From assembly GCA_905182355.1 (NCBI GenBank), contig CAJJBH010000037.1, forward strand, positions 42,963-106,962: a DNA stretch of 64,000 nt, given 5' to 3'. Each line of letters begins with the position of its first letter. Positions within the stretch are counted from its first letter, which is position 1. This document shows, piece after piece, positions 18,948 through 26,448 of this stretch. The DNA is from an uncultured Paracoccaceae bacterium. Lineage in GTDB: Bacteria > Pseudomonadota > Alphaproteobacteria > Rhodobacterales > Rhodobacteraceae. The notes beneath the pieces were generated by a model that searched no databases, was not told where the DNA came from, and saw only the letters and a list, made by a program, of their open reading frames with translations. Both the position numbers and the translations under genes were made by a program.

Positions 18948-20294
18948 TTAGTAACCCGTGCCGGGTTTGCCGGGATACCAATCGGTGCCACACAGCGGCA
19001 CCTTGGCCATTGCAGCCGCTTCCATTGTGAGGGCCACCAAGTCTTCTGGTTCTAGATTGTGCAGGTGATTTTTGCCACAGGCCCGTGCGATTGTCTGCGC
19101 TTCTAGTGTCATCACCTTGAGGTAATTCTTTAGACGGCGTCCACCCTCAATCGGGTCAAAGCGTTTCATCAGCTCTGGGTCTTGGGTGGTGATGCCTGCA
19201 GGATCGCGCCCTTCGTGCCAATCGTCATAGGCACCAGACGTTGTTCCAAGCGCGTTATACTCCGCCTCGTACTTTGGGTCGTTGTCACCAAGCGCGATTA
19301 GGGCGGCTGTGCCGATGGCAACCGCATCCGCACCAAGCGCCATTGCTTTGGCAACATCCGCGCCAGAGCGGATACCACCTGACAGGATCAATTGCACTTT
19401 GCGGTGCATGCCCAGGTCCTGAAGCGCCTGAACTGCAGGGCGAATGATGGCCAATGTTGGCTGGCCCACGTGTTCGATAAACACGTCTTGTGTCGCGGCT
19501 GTACCGCCTTGCATGCCGTCCAAAACAATCGCATCTGCGCCCGCTTTGATTGCAAGTGTCACGTCGTAGTAGGGACGTGCGCCAGCAACTTTGACGTAGA
19601 TTGGCACTTTCCAACCTGTGATTTCGCGCAGTTCCAAGATTTTGATTTCAAGGTCATCTGGACCAGTCCAATCAGGATGACGACAGGCAGAACGCTGATC
19701 GATCCCTTTAGGTAAATTGCGCATGCCAGCCACACGGTCTGAGATCTTTTGACCCAGCAACATGCCACCACCACCGGGTTTGGCACCTTGGCCCACCACG
19801 ATTTCAATCGCGTCCGCTTTGCGCAGATCATCTGGGTTCATGCCGTAACGCGACGGCAAATACTGGTAAACCAACTTGTCGGAATGCCCGCGTTCTTCAG
19901 GCGTCATGCCACCGTCGCCTGTGGTGGTCGATGTGCCTGCCATAGATGCACCACGGCCCAAGGCTTCTTTAGCTGGTCCAGAAAGCGCGCCAAAGGACAT
20001 ACCCGCGATGGTGATCGGGATATCCAGATGGATCGGGTTTGAGGCATGAAGCCCGCCGATAGTCACGGAAGTGTCGCATTTTTCGCGGTAACCTTCGAGT
20101 GGGTAGCGTGAAATGGAAGCGCCCATAAAAAGAAGGTCGTCAAATGACGGCACCTTGCGTTTGGCACCACCACCGCGAATATCGTAGATACCCGTGGCTG
20201 CGGCGCGGCGAATGTCGCTGTTTACATCAGCGGAGAAGGTCGCAGACTGCCGTGGCGTCGTGTGCGGGATACCTTTGTCGTCATGGCTGTTCAT
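18948..20294 (-). CDS. mgsC: N-methylglutamate synthase subunit C (FMN/glutamate-synthase domain)
   Basis: A 448-residue protein equivalent to the FMN-binding TIM-barrel domain of GltB. Visible features are GMSFGALSGPAKEALGRGA, the GQGAKPGGGGMLLGQKI loop, GADAIVLDGMQGGTAATQ and the phosphate-binding GGIRSGADVAKAMALGADAV. In GltB these lie in one large chain with the amidotransferase; here the domains are separate genes (mgsA, mgsB, mgsC), the layout of N-methylglutamate synthase. It should transfer methylamine-derived nitrogen to 2-oxoglutarate, making N-methylglutamate. The mgsB stop is only 12 bases upstream. Confidence 0.9.
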   Translation of the reverse strand: MNSHDDKGIPHTTPRQSATFSADVNSDIRRAAATGIYDIRGGGAKRKVPSFDDLLFMGASISRYPLEGYREKCDTSVTIGGLHASNPIHLDIPITIAGMSFGALSGPAKEALGRGASMAGTSTTTGDGGMTPEERGHSDKLVYQYLPSRYGMNPDDLRKADAIEIVVGQGAKPGGGGMLLGQKISDRVAGMRNLPKGIDQRSACRHPDWTGPDDLEIKILELREITGWKVPIYVKVAGARPYYDVTLAIKAGADAIVLDGMQGGTAATQDVFIEHVGQPTLAIIRPAVQALQDLGMHRKVQLILSGGIRSGADVAKAMALGADAVAIGTAALIALGDNDPKYEAEYNALGTTSGAYDDWHEGRDPAGITTQDPELMKRFDPIEGGRRLKNYLKVMTLEAQTIARACGKNHLHNLEPEDLVALTMEAAAMAKVPLCGTDWYPGKPGTGY

Positions 20295-20305
20295 TTTCAG
20301 TATCC

Positions 20306-20989
20306 TTAATACGCGCCGGCGTTGTCGACGTCGAAATTGTAAAGCGTACGGGCTGAACCGTAGCGCGTGAATTCTTCAGGTTTGGCATCTACACCAGATT
20401 CCGCGATAATATCTTTGAGAAATTCGATGTGTTCAGGACGCATTTCCTTTTTCTCACAATCGGCACCCAATGATTTCACGGAACCGCGCACAAAGAAACG
20501 TGCCTCGTAACAGCTGTCCCCCAGTGCGTCGCCTGCGTCACCGCACACAACAAGGTTGCCAGATTGGCCCATAAACGCCGACATATGGCCGATGCTGCCT
20601 TGAACGACGATGTTAACGCCTTTCATGGAGATGCCGCAGCGCGAAGACGCGTTGCCTTTGACCACGATCAAACCACCGTGGGCTGTCGCGCCCAAGTATT
20701 GGCTGGCGTCCCCTTCAATGATGATTTTGCCAGACATCATGTTTTCGCCTGTGCCGGGACCTGCGGACCCATGCACGTGGATCGTTGCCTGCTTGTTCAT
20801 GCCACCGCAATAGTATCCGGTAGAACCTTTGACATTCACCTCGATAGGGGCGTCTAGGCCAACAGCAATTGCATGGCTGCCTTTGGGGTTCTGAACTTCC
20901 CAAACCGTTTGGTTGGTATTGTCTGATTGGGCGTGAAGGGCGGTGTTCAGTGCACGCAATCCCTGCGCTTCAAGATCGAAACTTTGCAT
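20306..20989 (-). CDS. mgsB: N-methylglutamate synthase subunit B (GXGXG beta-helix domain)
   Basis: A 227-residue protein matching the right-handed beta-helix (GXGXG) domain of GltB: repeated strands such as GGLIVVKGNASSRCG, NIVVQGSIGHMSAFMGQSG and NLVVCGDAGDALGDS. The start at 20989 (MQSFDLEAQ) is preferred; its ATG shares one base with the mgsA stop (TAATG), so translation is coupled. The track's 252-residue version begins inside mgsA. The domain is structural and holds the amidotransferase and synthase parts together in the MgsABC complex. Confidence 0.88.
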   Translation of the reverse strand: MQSFDLEAQGLRALNTALHAQSDNTNQTVWEVQNPKGSHAIAVGLDAPIEVNVKGSTGYYCGGMNKQATIHVHGSAGPGTGENMMSGKIIIEGDASQYLGATAHGGLIVVKGNASSRCGISMKGVNIVVQGSIGHMSAFMGQSGNLVVCGDAGDALGDSCYEARFFVRGSVKSLGADCEKKEMRPEHIEFLKDIIAESGVDAKPEEFTRYGSARTLYNFDVDNAGAY

Positions 20990-21918
20990 TAGGCAGCTTT
21001 CTCTTTCGCTGTGGGGCCCTCGTTGTGGCTCCAGAAATAAACGGTTGCGGGCTCTGGTTCCCAAACGCGGGCATTTTCGATCCCCGGCAGGTTCACAAGG
21101 GCGCGGTATTCGGACCCAAAGGCGACGTATTGATCTGTTTCGGCCATCACGGCGGGTTTGCAGGCGATTGGATCACGCACCACGCCAAAACCGTCTTTGG
21201 TGCCAACGACGAAGGTAAAGAAACCGTCAAGGTCTTCAAGTGCGCTTTCCATGGCTTCGCCCAATGTCGCGCCTTCTTGCATTTTCCATGTCAGGTAGGC
21301 CGCACCAACTTCGGTGTCGTTTTCTGTTTCAATGTGGACACCTTCGCGGCGTAGGCGGCGGCGTAGGGAATTGTGGTTGGACAGCGATCCGTTGTGAACA
21401 AGGCACTGATCGGGGCCCGTATTAAACGGGTGCGCGCCCATTGTAGTCACGGCTGATTCCGTGGCCATACGGGTGTGGCCAATGCCGTGGGTTCCAGACA
21501 TGGAACGGATGTTGAACCGTTCAGCCACGTCTTTTGGCAACCCGACTTCTTTAAATATTTCAAGGGACTCACCGTGGCTCATCACGCGTACATTCGGGCG
21601 AATGTCTTTAAGCGCGGCGCGGGCTTCGCCAACTTGATCTGATTGCAATTCAAGAACGGCGTGGGTGTCGGTTACCCTAATAGTGACCTTGCCTTTGACC
21701 AGTTTACGCAAATCAGTGTCCAGCTTGGCAAAGTCTTCATCTGGTGTATCAGATTGAACTGTTAGTTTGGCATTGCCTGCGGTTTCAGCGCCATAAATAG
21801 CAATACCCGCACTGTCGGGTCCACGATCTGTCATGGTCACCAACATATCGGTCAACATGTCGCCCAGTATAGGTTCTAGCGATGGGTCTTTAAGAAATAG
21901 TCCAACAATACCGCACAT
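20989..21918 (-). CDS. mgsA: N-methylglutamate synthase subunit A (class II glutamine amidotransferase domain)
   Basis: A 309-residue Ntn-type amidotransferase. Translation begins MCGIVGLF, so Cys2 becomes the catalytic N-terminal nucleophile after Met removal. Other family motifs are GTHGIGHTRMATES, the AHPFNTGPDQCLVHNG segment and DTEVGAAYL. In MgsABC this domain releases methylamine from gamma-glutamylmethylamide instead of ammonia from glutamine. It is the first gene of mgsABC, 145 bases downstream of the small membrane-protein gene, with a terminator in between. Confidence 0.9.
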   Translation of the reverse strand: MCGIVGLFLKDPSLEPILGDMLTDMLVTMTDRGPDSAGIAIYGAETAGNAKLTVQSDTPDEDFAKLDTDLRKLVKGKVTIRVTDTHAVLELQSDQVGEARAALKDIRPNVRVMSHGESLEIFKEVGLPKDVAERFNIRSMSGTHGIGHTRMATESAVTTMGAHPFNTGPDQCLVHNGSLSNHNSLRRRLRREGVHIETENDTEVGAAYLTWKMQEGATLGEAMESALEDLDGFFTFVVGTKDGFGVVRDPIACKPAVMAETDQYVAFGSEYRALVNLPGIENARVWEPEPATVYFWSHNEGPTAKEKAA

Positions 21919-21964
21919 GTTCAGAATCCTTTTTGTCGGGGCATAGCGTTTGTACCGAGGTTAG

Positions 21965-21980
21965 CACGGAAATTCCCGTG
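21965..21980. promoter_or_regulatory. Inverted repeat in the mgsA promoter region
   Basis: CACGG/CCGTG arms frame an AT-rich centre, 47 bases upstream of the mgsA start codon. It could be a regulator site for the mgs block. Function is inferred from symmetry and position only. Confidence 0.3.
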
Positions 21981-22020
21981 GTCAACCACAGGAAACAAAT
22001 ATTACTGTTGGTAATTGAAA

Positions 22021-22048
22021 AAGGGGGCGCACAAGTGCCCGCCCCCTT
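22021..22048. terminator. Bidirectional-looking terminator after the 71-aa gene
   Basis: AAGGGGGCG/CGCCCCCTT makes a perfect 9-bp stem with a ten-base loop. On the minus strand it is followed by a run of T, and on the plus strand by TTAGTTTTTTT. It sits 16 bases past the stop of the 71-aa gene and separates amtB plus the small gene from mgsABC. Confidence 0.85.
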
Positions 22049-22063
22049 AGTTTTTTTAGTGGA

Positions 22064-22279
22064 TCAATAGCGATCTATGGCTTTTTTAATCGCTTCAGGG
22101 TCGCCCGATTTGCGTGCGGCCTCCAGTTCAGCGCTTTCGCTTCTGAACTGGATAATGTGCCACCCAATCCAGAACGCCACACCCACAACTGTCATGGCGA
22201 CTTCCCAGCCTTGGAAGGGGTAAATCGCCCCAACGTCGGCCATGTCGACGGCCCAGTCTTTGTATCCGATTGTAGACAA
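22064..22279 (-). CDS. Small membrane protein linked to amtB (71 aa)
   Basis: A 71-residue protein with one hydrophobic helix at about 28-45 (VAMTVVGVAFWIGWHIIQF), followed by a charged tail (SAELEAARKSGDPEAIKKAIDRY). No family is recognised. It lies 11 bases downstream of amtB on the same strand, with a purine-rich AAGGAG-like site before its ATG, and ends at a strong terminator. That makes amtB plus this gene a two-gene unit. A small accessory subunit or regulator of the ammonium/methylammonium channel is a reasonable guess, not a known function. Confidence 0.7.
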   Translation of the reverse strand: MSTIGYKDWAVDMADVGAIYPFQGWEVAMTVVGVAFWIGWHIIQFRSESAELEAARKSGDPEAIKKAIDRY

Positions 22280-22290
22280 AGTGATGCTCC

Positions 22291-23652
22291 TTATTCCGCT
22301 GGCATTGCAGCTTTGGTTGCTGCGTTGATATCGGCGATCGCAGTTTCGTAGGTATGCTGTTCTCCAAGGTCGAGACCCTGAATTTCAACTTCCAAGGGGA
22401 TGCGTAGAATGCCCATAGACGACTGAATTTTGGATATGATGTATGCAGGCAAGAAGCCCAACAAACCAAACATAATCAAAGCGCCGATGATTTGGCCAAG
22501 TGGATTGACTGCTGCGTAACCTTCAAATGGTGACGACGGTGCGCCCCAAAGAACGAAACCTGCGATGATCAAACCAACGACACCAGCATAGCCGTGTACC
22601 GCAACCGCCCCAACTGCATCGTCTATCTTGAACTTACGCTCAACATAGTAGTGCAGTTTGTAAACGATAACGACGCCCACAGCCCCAATGATCATGGCCT
22701 GAATAGGGTGATACAAATCGTTCCCTGCAGAGGCGGTGATAATGCCAGCCAGACCACCCGAAAGTGTCCAGAACGCATCGCCTTTTGAGACGACATAGGC
22801 TGCCATGAGGCCACCCGACAAAGACATCAAGAAGTTAAAGGTGATTGCCGACAGTGATGTTGGTGCCAAATAGATATTTGTGGCAGTCCAAGTTGTCCCG
22901 ATTATTTGGCCATCGATAACTTCAGGTGAAATCAAAGGTACGTTACATGCGGCGTAAAAGCCCCAGAACCCAGTATAGATCAACAAAATGCCAACCGCGA
23001 GCATCCAAGAGTTGTGTGGTGGAATATCACGCGGTGTCCCATCGGCGGCAAATTTGCCAATCCGTGGCCCAAGCACAACAATCACACCAAGGGCGTATCC
23101 ACCTGCGATCGCGTGGATAACGCCAGACGCATAGGCGTCGTGATAGCCCAAAACTTTGACCATCCAGCCATCCCAGTGCCAACCCCAAGCCGCGTCAACG
23201 ATCCAGAAGAATGAACCGATCGCAACTGCGTGCATCCAAAGCGCGGAGGACCGAATACGTTCGATAACGGCTCCAGAAACGATCGAAGCAGCTGTCCATG
23301 AGAACAACAAGAACGCGGCCCAGAACACACCAGTGATGCGGTCGTCCATGTTGGTGCCCATGTTCTCTGACCATGGTGTGTAGGCTGTTGCGGCCTCAAG
23401 GCTGATACCGCCCATGCCTGGAAACGCATTGGGGAAGGCCCAATAAATCCACCATCCAAAGAGGAAGAAGGTAACCGTGACCAATGGAATGATCATGATG
23501 TTCTTCATCAATGTGTGCATGTGGTTCTTACGTCGACTTGCGCCGACTTCGTATAAGCAAAACCCGACATGGATTAAGAACATAAAGACCACGGTGACCC
23601 AGTAGTAAAACTCGGTAAACACTGTGGTAAGTGCATTAAGATTGCCGTCCAC
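22291..23652 (-). CDS. amtB: Ammonium/methylammonium transporter (Amt family)
   Basis: A 453-residue Amt/Rh-fold channel with about eleven membrane helices. Family features are GFCLYEVGASRRKNHMHTLMKN, the twin-histidine regions AIAGGYALGVIVVLGPR and VAVHGYAGVVGLIIAG, and the aromatic gate region. The start is GTG at 23652, chosen because GAGGGAG lies seven bases upstream. No glnK-like PII gene accompanies it, unlike the usual glnK-amtB pair, and the adjacent mgs/gmaS genes suggest methylammonium as a physiological substrate. The upstream region has an inverted repeat and a 16-bp tandem repeat. Confidence 0.92.
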   Translation of the reverse strand: MDGNLNALTTVFTEFYYWVTVVFMFLIHVGFCLYEVGASRRKNHMHTLMKNIMIIPLVTVTFFLFGWWIYWAFPNAFPGMGGISLEAATAYTPWSENMGTNMDDRITGVFWAAFLLFSWTAASIVSGAVIERIRSSALWMHAVAIGSFFWIVDAAWGWHWDGWMVKVLGYHDAYASGVIHAIAGGYALGVIVVLGPRIGKFAADGTPRDIPPHNSWMLAVGILLIYTGFWGFYAACNVPLISPEVIDGQIIGTTWTATNIYLAPTSLSAITFNFLMSLSGGLMAAYVVSKGDAFWTLSGGLAGIITASAGNDLYHPIQAMIIGAVGVVIVYKLHYYVERKFKIDDAVGAVAVHGYAGVVGLIIAGFVLWGAPSSPFEGYAAVNPLGQIIGALIMFGLLGFLPAYIISKIQSSMGILRIPLEVEIQGLDLGEQHTYETAIADINAATKAAMPAE

Positions 23653-23676
23653 TTTTCAACTCCCTCGTTGAGATAA

Positions 23677-23692
23677 TAGGCATTTTTGCCTA
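23677..23692. promoter_or_regulatory. Inverted repeat TAGGCA-N4-TGCCTA upstream of amtB
   Basis: A perfect 6-bp inverted repeat with a TTTT centre, about 25 bases upstream of the amtB GTG start. A TTGACA-like -35 hexamer lies further upstream on the minus strand. The half-site TGCCTAA also occurs in the promoter region of the nearby XRE-cupin regulator, so the two may share a binding protein. Confidence 0.4.
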
Positions 23693-23841
23693 ACAGTAAT
23701 ATTTTTTTCATTTGATTAAGCGTAGCAATCACGATTCTGTCAACAGTTTGTATGCATCGTTATTCAGCGCGCGGGCCATTTGGAGGCTTAGGGGAGAAAG
23801 ACTGGCGCAAACCTTGCTATTTTCAGAAGACATTCTGTCGC

Positions 23842-23905
23842 AACAAACCGTTACGCCAACAAACCGTTACGTCAACAAACCGTTACGCCAAAAAACCGTC
23901 ACGCC
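23842..23905. repeat. Four tandem copies of a 16-bp unit upstream of amtB
   Basis: The unit CAACAAACCGTTACGC is repeated head to tail four times. Copy 2 differs by one base, copy 4 by two, and a fifth partial copy (CAACA) follows. It lies 190-250 bases upstream of amtB and between that gene and the regulator. The copies are contiguous without spacers, so this is not a CRISPR. It may be a multi-site regulator array or a slippage-prone microsatellite. Confidence 0.85.
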
Positions 23906-24052
23906 AACACATGGAGACGGCTTAAATTGGGAGGTTAAGATTCACGGTTTGACGTCGGGTATGAGGCATCCAACGCAGGTTGGACGGTATGCGATCGTGC
24001 GCTGTCTTTGGACAGATTAACGCTGCAAAAAGACCCGAATTTAGCTTAGAAA

Positions 24053-24712
24053 TTAGGCAGTTTGGGGATAGCTGATGATCGACAGATATCGTGCAGGCAG
24101 CTTTACCAATTTTTCAGGGCCGTGTGGCGCGTCGGCGTCAAAAAACAACGTATCCCCGGGCTTGAGCGCATGAATGTCGTCACCGTGGCGGTAATCAACT
24201 TCACCATCAAGCATGTAGATGGTTTCAATCCCATCGTGTTGGAAGGTGGGGAAAACGTCAGCCTTGTCGGACAGTGTGATGAGATAAGGCTCAACAATCA
24301 CACCTGACGCATTGGACCCGATGTGCCCCAAAAGGTTGTACTGATGATTGGCGCGAGTGCCCGCGCGATCAATCTCAACACCTTCGCCAGATTTGGTGTG
24401 AAAAGCTTGGCGGCTTTCCTCAAATCGGCGGAAAAAACTGGTCAATGGTACACTTAACGCATTTGCCAAAGTCTGTAGCGTGGTCAAAGATGGTGATGTG
24501 TTGCCGTTTTCAATCTTGGACAACATCCCGATAGACAGGCCTGTCATTTGCGAAAGCTCGGCCACGGTCACTTTTTGCTTGTGGCGATATGCGCGAACCT
24601 CGCGCCCGATTGCTACTTCAAGCACCTTTTCGCGATCCCCATCTCGCGTGCTGTGCGGGTCTTGGGTGAGTTGATTGGCAGTTTCGGCACTGATTTTTTC
24701 TATATTCTTCAC
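24053..24712 (-). CDS. XRE-family regulator with cupin domain
   Basis: A 219-residue protein. Residues about 36-92 form a lambda-repressor-like helix-turn-helix (VTVAELSQMTGLSIGMLSKIENG), and about 140-215 a cupin sensor barrel (FQHDGIETIYMLDGEV, GDTLFFDADAPHG). XRE-cupin regulators commonly control amine, polyamine or amino-acid catabolism. It lies between amtB/mgs/gmaS and the mgd operon and is divergent from the GlxA-type regulator, so control of the methylamine genes is likely but unproven. Direct repeats CTAAATTAAG lie upstream of its start. Confidence 0.9.
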   Translation of the reverse strand: MKNIEKISAETANQLTQDPHSTRDGDREKVLEVAIGREVRAYRHKQKVTVAELSQMTGLSIGMLSKIENGNTSPSLTTLQTLANALSVPLTSFFRRFEESRQAFHTKSGEGVEIDRAGTRANHQYNLLGHIGSNASGVIVEPYLITLSDKADVFPTFQHDGIETIYMLDGEVDYRHGDDIHALKPGDTLFFDADAPHGPEKLVKLPARYLSIISYPQTA

Positions 24713-24730
24713 GCGTCACCTACTACAAAG

Positions 24731-24771
24731 CTAAATTAAGAAAGGGCAATTCAGTGTTTGCCTAAATTAAG
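24731..24771. promoter_or_regulatory. Paired direct repeats between the two divergent regulator genes
   Basis: CTAAATTAAG occurs twice, at 24731-24740 and 24762-24771, exactly 31 bp apart, close to three helical turns. They lie between the start codons of the XRE-cupin gene (24712) and the GlxA-type gene (24812). They are candidate binding sites for either product and for autoregulation. Confidence 0.45.
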
Positions 24772-24811
24772 ATGCTATATAAAGCATGATTTTCCTCAGA
24801 GTCGATAACCT

Positions 24812-25810
24812 ATGAATAAGAGTGAAGATATCAACATCGGGTTCCTGATTTTCCCTGGGTTTCCCATGGCATGCCTGACGTCCATGATCGAACCACTTAG
24901 GGCCGCAAACGAGATCGCGGGGCAGGATAGGTTTGCGTGGCAGCTGGTATCTGAGGACGGGCAACGTGTCGTGTCGAGTGCAGGCGTGGCGTTTGAACCT
25001 GATTGCGCGTTATCGGCTGATTTGAAGACGGACGTTTTGTTTTTGTTAAGTGGCCCACCGGCTGTTCCGCAAAACCCAAACCACGCTAATGGAATCCTGC
25101 GCACGTTGGACCGACATGGTGCCGTTTTGGGTGGCATTAGTGGTGGGGTTTTCCCGCTGGTCAGAGCAGGAGTGATGGAGGGGTATAGCTGTTCAGTCCA
25201 TTGGTGCTACGAAGCGGCATTCAGGGGCGAATTCCCCCATATTCGCGCCGTAGAGGATGTGATTGTGACGGACCGCCGTCGATATACCGTCGCGGGGGCT
25301 GCAGCAGCCTTTGATCTTGCCCTGCGTTTTATCGAGGAACGATTGGGCGATGAAATCGCGCACGAGGTGGCATGTTGGTTCCAACATCCACTTATGCGGG
25401 GGGAGGGGGTGCGCCAGCGTGTGCCTTTGCAAACAAGCATTCAATCAGACCTGCCAGATTTGGTCACACGCGCTGTTGAGTTGTTTGCGAAACATTTGAA
25501 TGATCCGATTTCGGTGGCGCAGGTGGCGCATGTTTTGGGGGTTACGCCCAGACAGGTGGAACGGGCCTTTAAAAAGGCCACGGGTCAAAATCCCACACAA
25601 TATTATCGCAGCCTTCGTATGAAAGCTGCGCGTCAATTGGTGCTATATTCCAAAGACAGTATGATCGAAATCGCCACATCTGTGGGCTATGGATCTTCAG
25701 CTCCGCTTTTGAAACATTACCGAACAGCTTTTGGCGTTTCCCCCCAAGAGGATCGCCAGAACATCAACGCATTTCGCGTGCAGGGTCGCTTTTCTGTGCC
25801 GTCAGTTTAG
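24812..25810 (+). CDS. GlxA-family regulator (DJ-1/PfpI domain plus AraC HTH)
   Basis: A 332-residue protein. Residues about 8-180 form a class I glutamine-amidotransferase-like (DJ-1/PfpI) sensor domain (IGFLIFPGFPMACLTSMIEPL, GISGGVFPLVRAGV). Residues about 225-320 hold the two AraC helix-turn-helix motifs (ISVAQVAHVLGVTPRQVERAFKKATG). Characterised relatives such as GbdR and SouR in Pseudomonas respond to glycine betaine or sarcosine and activate soxBDAG-type operons. Here it ends 74 bases from the convergent mgd operon end, so activation of methylamine or sarcosine genes is a fair inference. Confidence 0.9.
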   Translation: MNKSEDINIGFLIFPGFPMACLTSMIEPLRAANEIAGQDRFAWQLVSEDGQRVVSSAGVAFEPDCALSADLKTDVLFLLSGPPAVPQNPNHANGILRTLDRHGAVLGGISGGVFPLVRAGVMEGYSCSVHWCYEAAFRGEFPHIRAVEDVIVTDRRRYTVAGAAAAFDLALRFIEERLGDEIAHEVACWFQHPLMRGEGVRQRVPLQTSIQSDLPDLVTRAVELFAKHLNDPISVAQVAHVLGVTPRQVERAFKKATGQNPTQYYRSLRMKAARQLVLYSKDSMIEIATSVGYGSSAPLLKHYRTAFGVSPQEDRQNINAFRVQGRFSVPSV

Positions 25811-25867
25811 GGGCTTTGCCCCCGCCGCTTGTCGCGGCTCCCCCAGGGTATTTTGGCCAAAAGAAGC
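25810..25867. terminator. GC-rich intergenic terminator element between convergent genes
   Basis: GGGGCTTTGCCCC, CCGC...GCGG and a CCCCCAGGGTATTTT block follow one another directly after the GlxA-type stop. The same layout (G-rich hairpin, second short hairpin, CCCCCGAG-ATATTTT) recurs after der at 60452. It probably terminates both converging transcripts. Confidence 0.65.
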
Positions 25868-25883
25868 GGGAAGTCGGGCGCGT

Positions 25884-26444
25884 TTATCTCGCTGACGACA
25901 TGGCGGTGATAATTGCATGATGCAATGATCCGGCTGAAGCACGCGGCCCATAAATTCCGAAATGATCAGCAGATATATGACGCACAAAGCACCCTAAGTG
26001 ATGGATGCTGCTGCGACTGACTGCATCAACGGCCATCTGTCGTGTGTTCAAATTGCATAGCAATTCCATGACATTAAGCACGTTTTCGCCACTCACATCG
26101 AAACGCGTCCATGCGTCGGTTTGTTCGGCGACAGACGCATGGTCTTTTGTCAGTGCCTTAAGCTGCGCTGCAAGGTCTTCGTGACTGTCAAATGGGGCCT
26201 CAACCATCCATTGATCTGGGCCCATCCAAAATATGGTGAGTGTTTTAGAAGCAACCAGCCCAACATCAGGTGCGGTCAAACCAACAGCTTTTTTCAAAGC
26301 TGTTTTGGTCTGGCCTTCGTGTTTTAACCGTGCCGTGACAGATGCGAGTGCCACTTCTGGCACCTCGCGGCATGTTACGCCCCCAATGGTTTCTACGCGG
26401 GGCTCTGAGCCGCCTAAAGCTGTGATGGGTGTTAGGCTATGCAT
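25884..26444 (-). CDS. mgdD: N-methylglutamate dehydrogenase subunit D (SoxG-like gamma subunit)
   Basis: A 186-residue protein from the ATG at 26444 (MHSLTPITALGG), four bases past the mgdC stop; the track's 26498 start lies inside mgdC. It resembles the gamma subunit of heterotetrameric sarcosine oxidase, with conserved DQWMVEAP, DVSGENVLNVMELLCN and SIHHLGCFVRH segments. Similarity to the soxG product at 42580 is recognisable but low. It should be a structural subunit contributing to the folate channel. Last gene of mgdABCD. Confidence 0.82.
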   Translation of the reverse strand: MHSLTPITALGGSEPRVETIGGVTCREVPEVALASVTARLKHEGQTKTALKKAVGLTAPDVGLVASKTLTIFWMGPDQWMVEAPFDSHEDLAAQLKALTKDHASVAEQTDAWTRFDVSGENVLNVMELLCNLNTRQMAVDAVSRSSIHHLGCFVRHISADHFGIYGPRASAGSLHHAIITAMSSAR

Positions 26445-26448
26445 TGAT

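Noticed and set aside
18948-20294. Truncated GltB glutamate synthase
   Set aside because: The GltB domains are all present as three complete, ordered genes with coupled starts, so this is a split enzyme and not a fragment.
23842-23905. Possible CRISPR array
   Set aside because: The 16-bp units are contiguous without spacers, and no cas gene is present.
23712-24020. 102-codon ORF across the tandem repeat
   Set aside because: Its middle is the translated 16-bp repeat, it has no ribosome-binding site, and the ends show no family.
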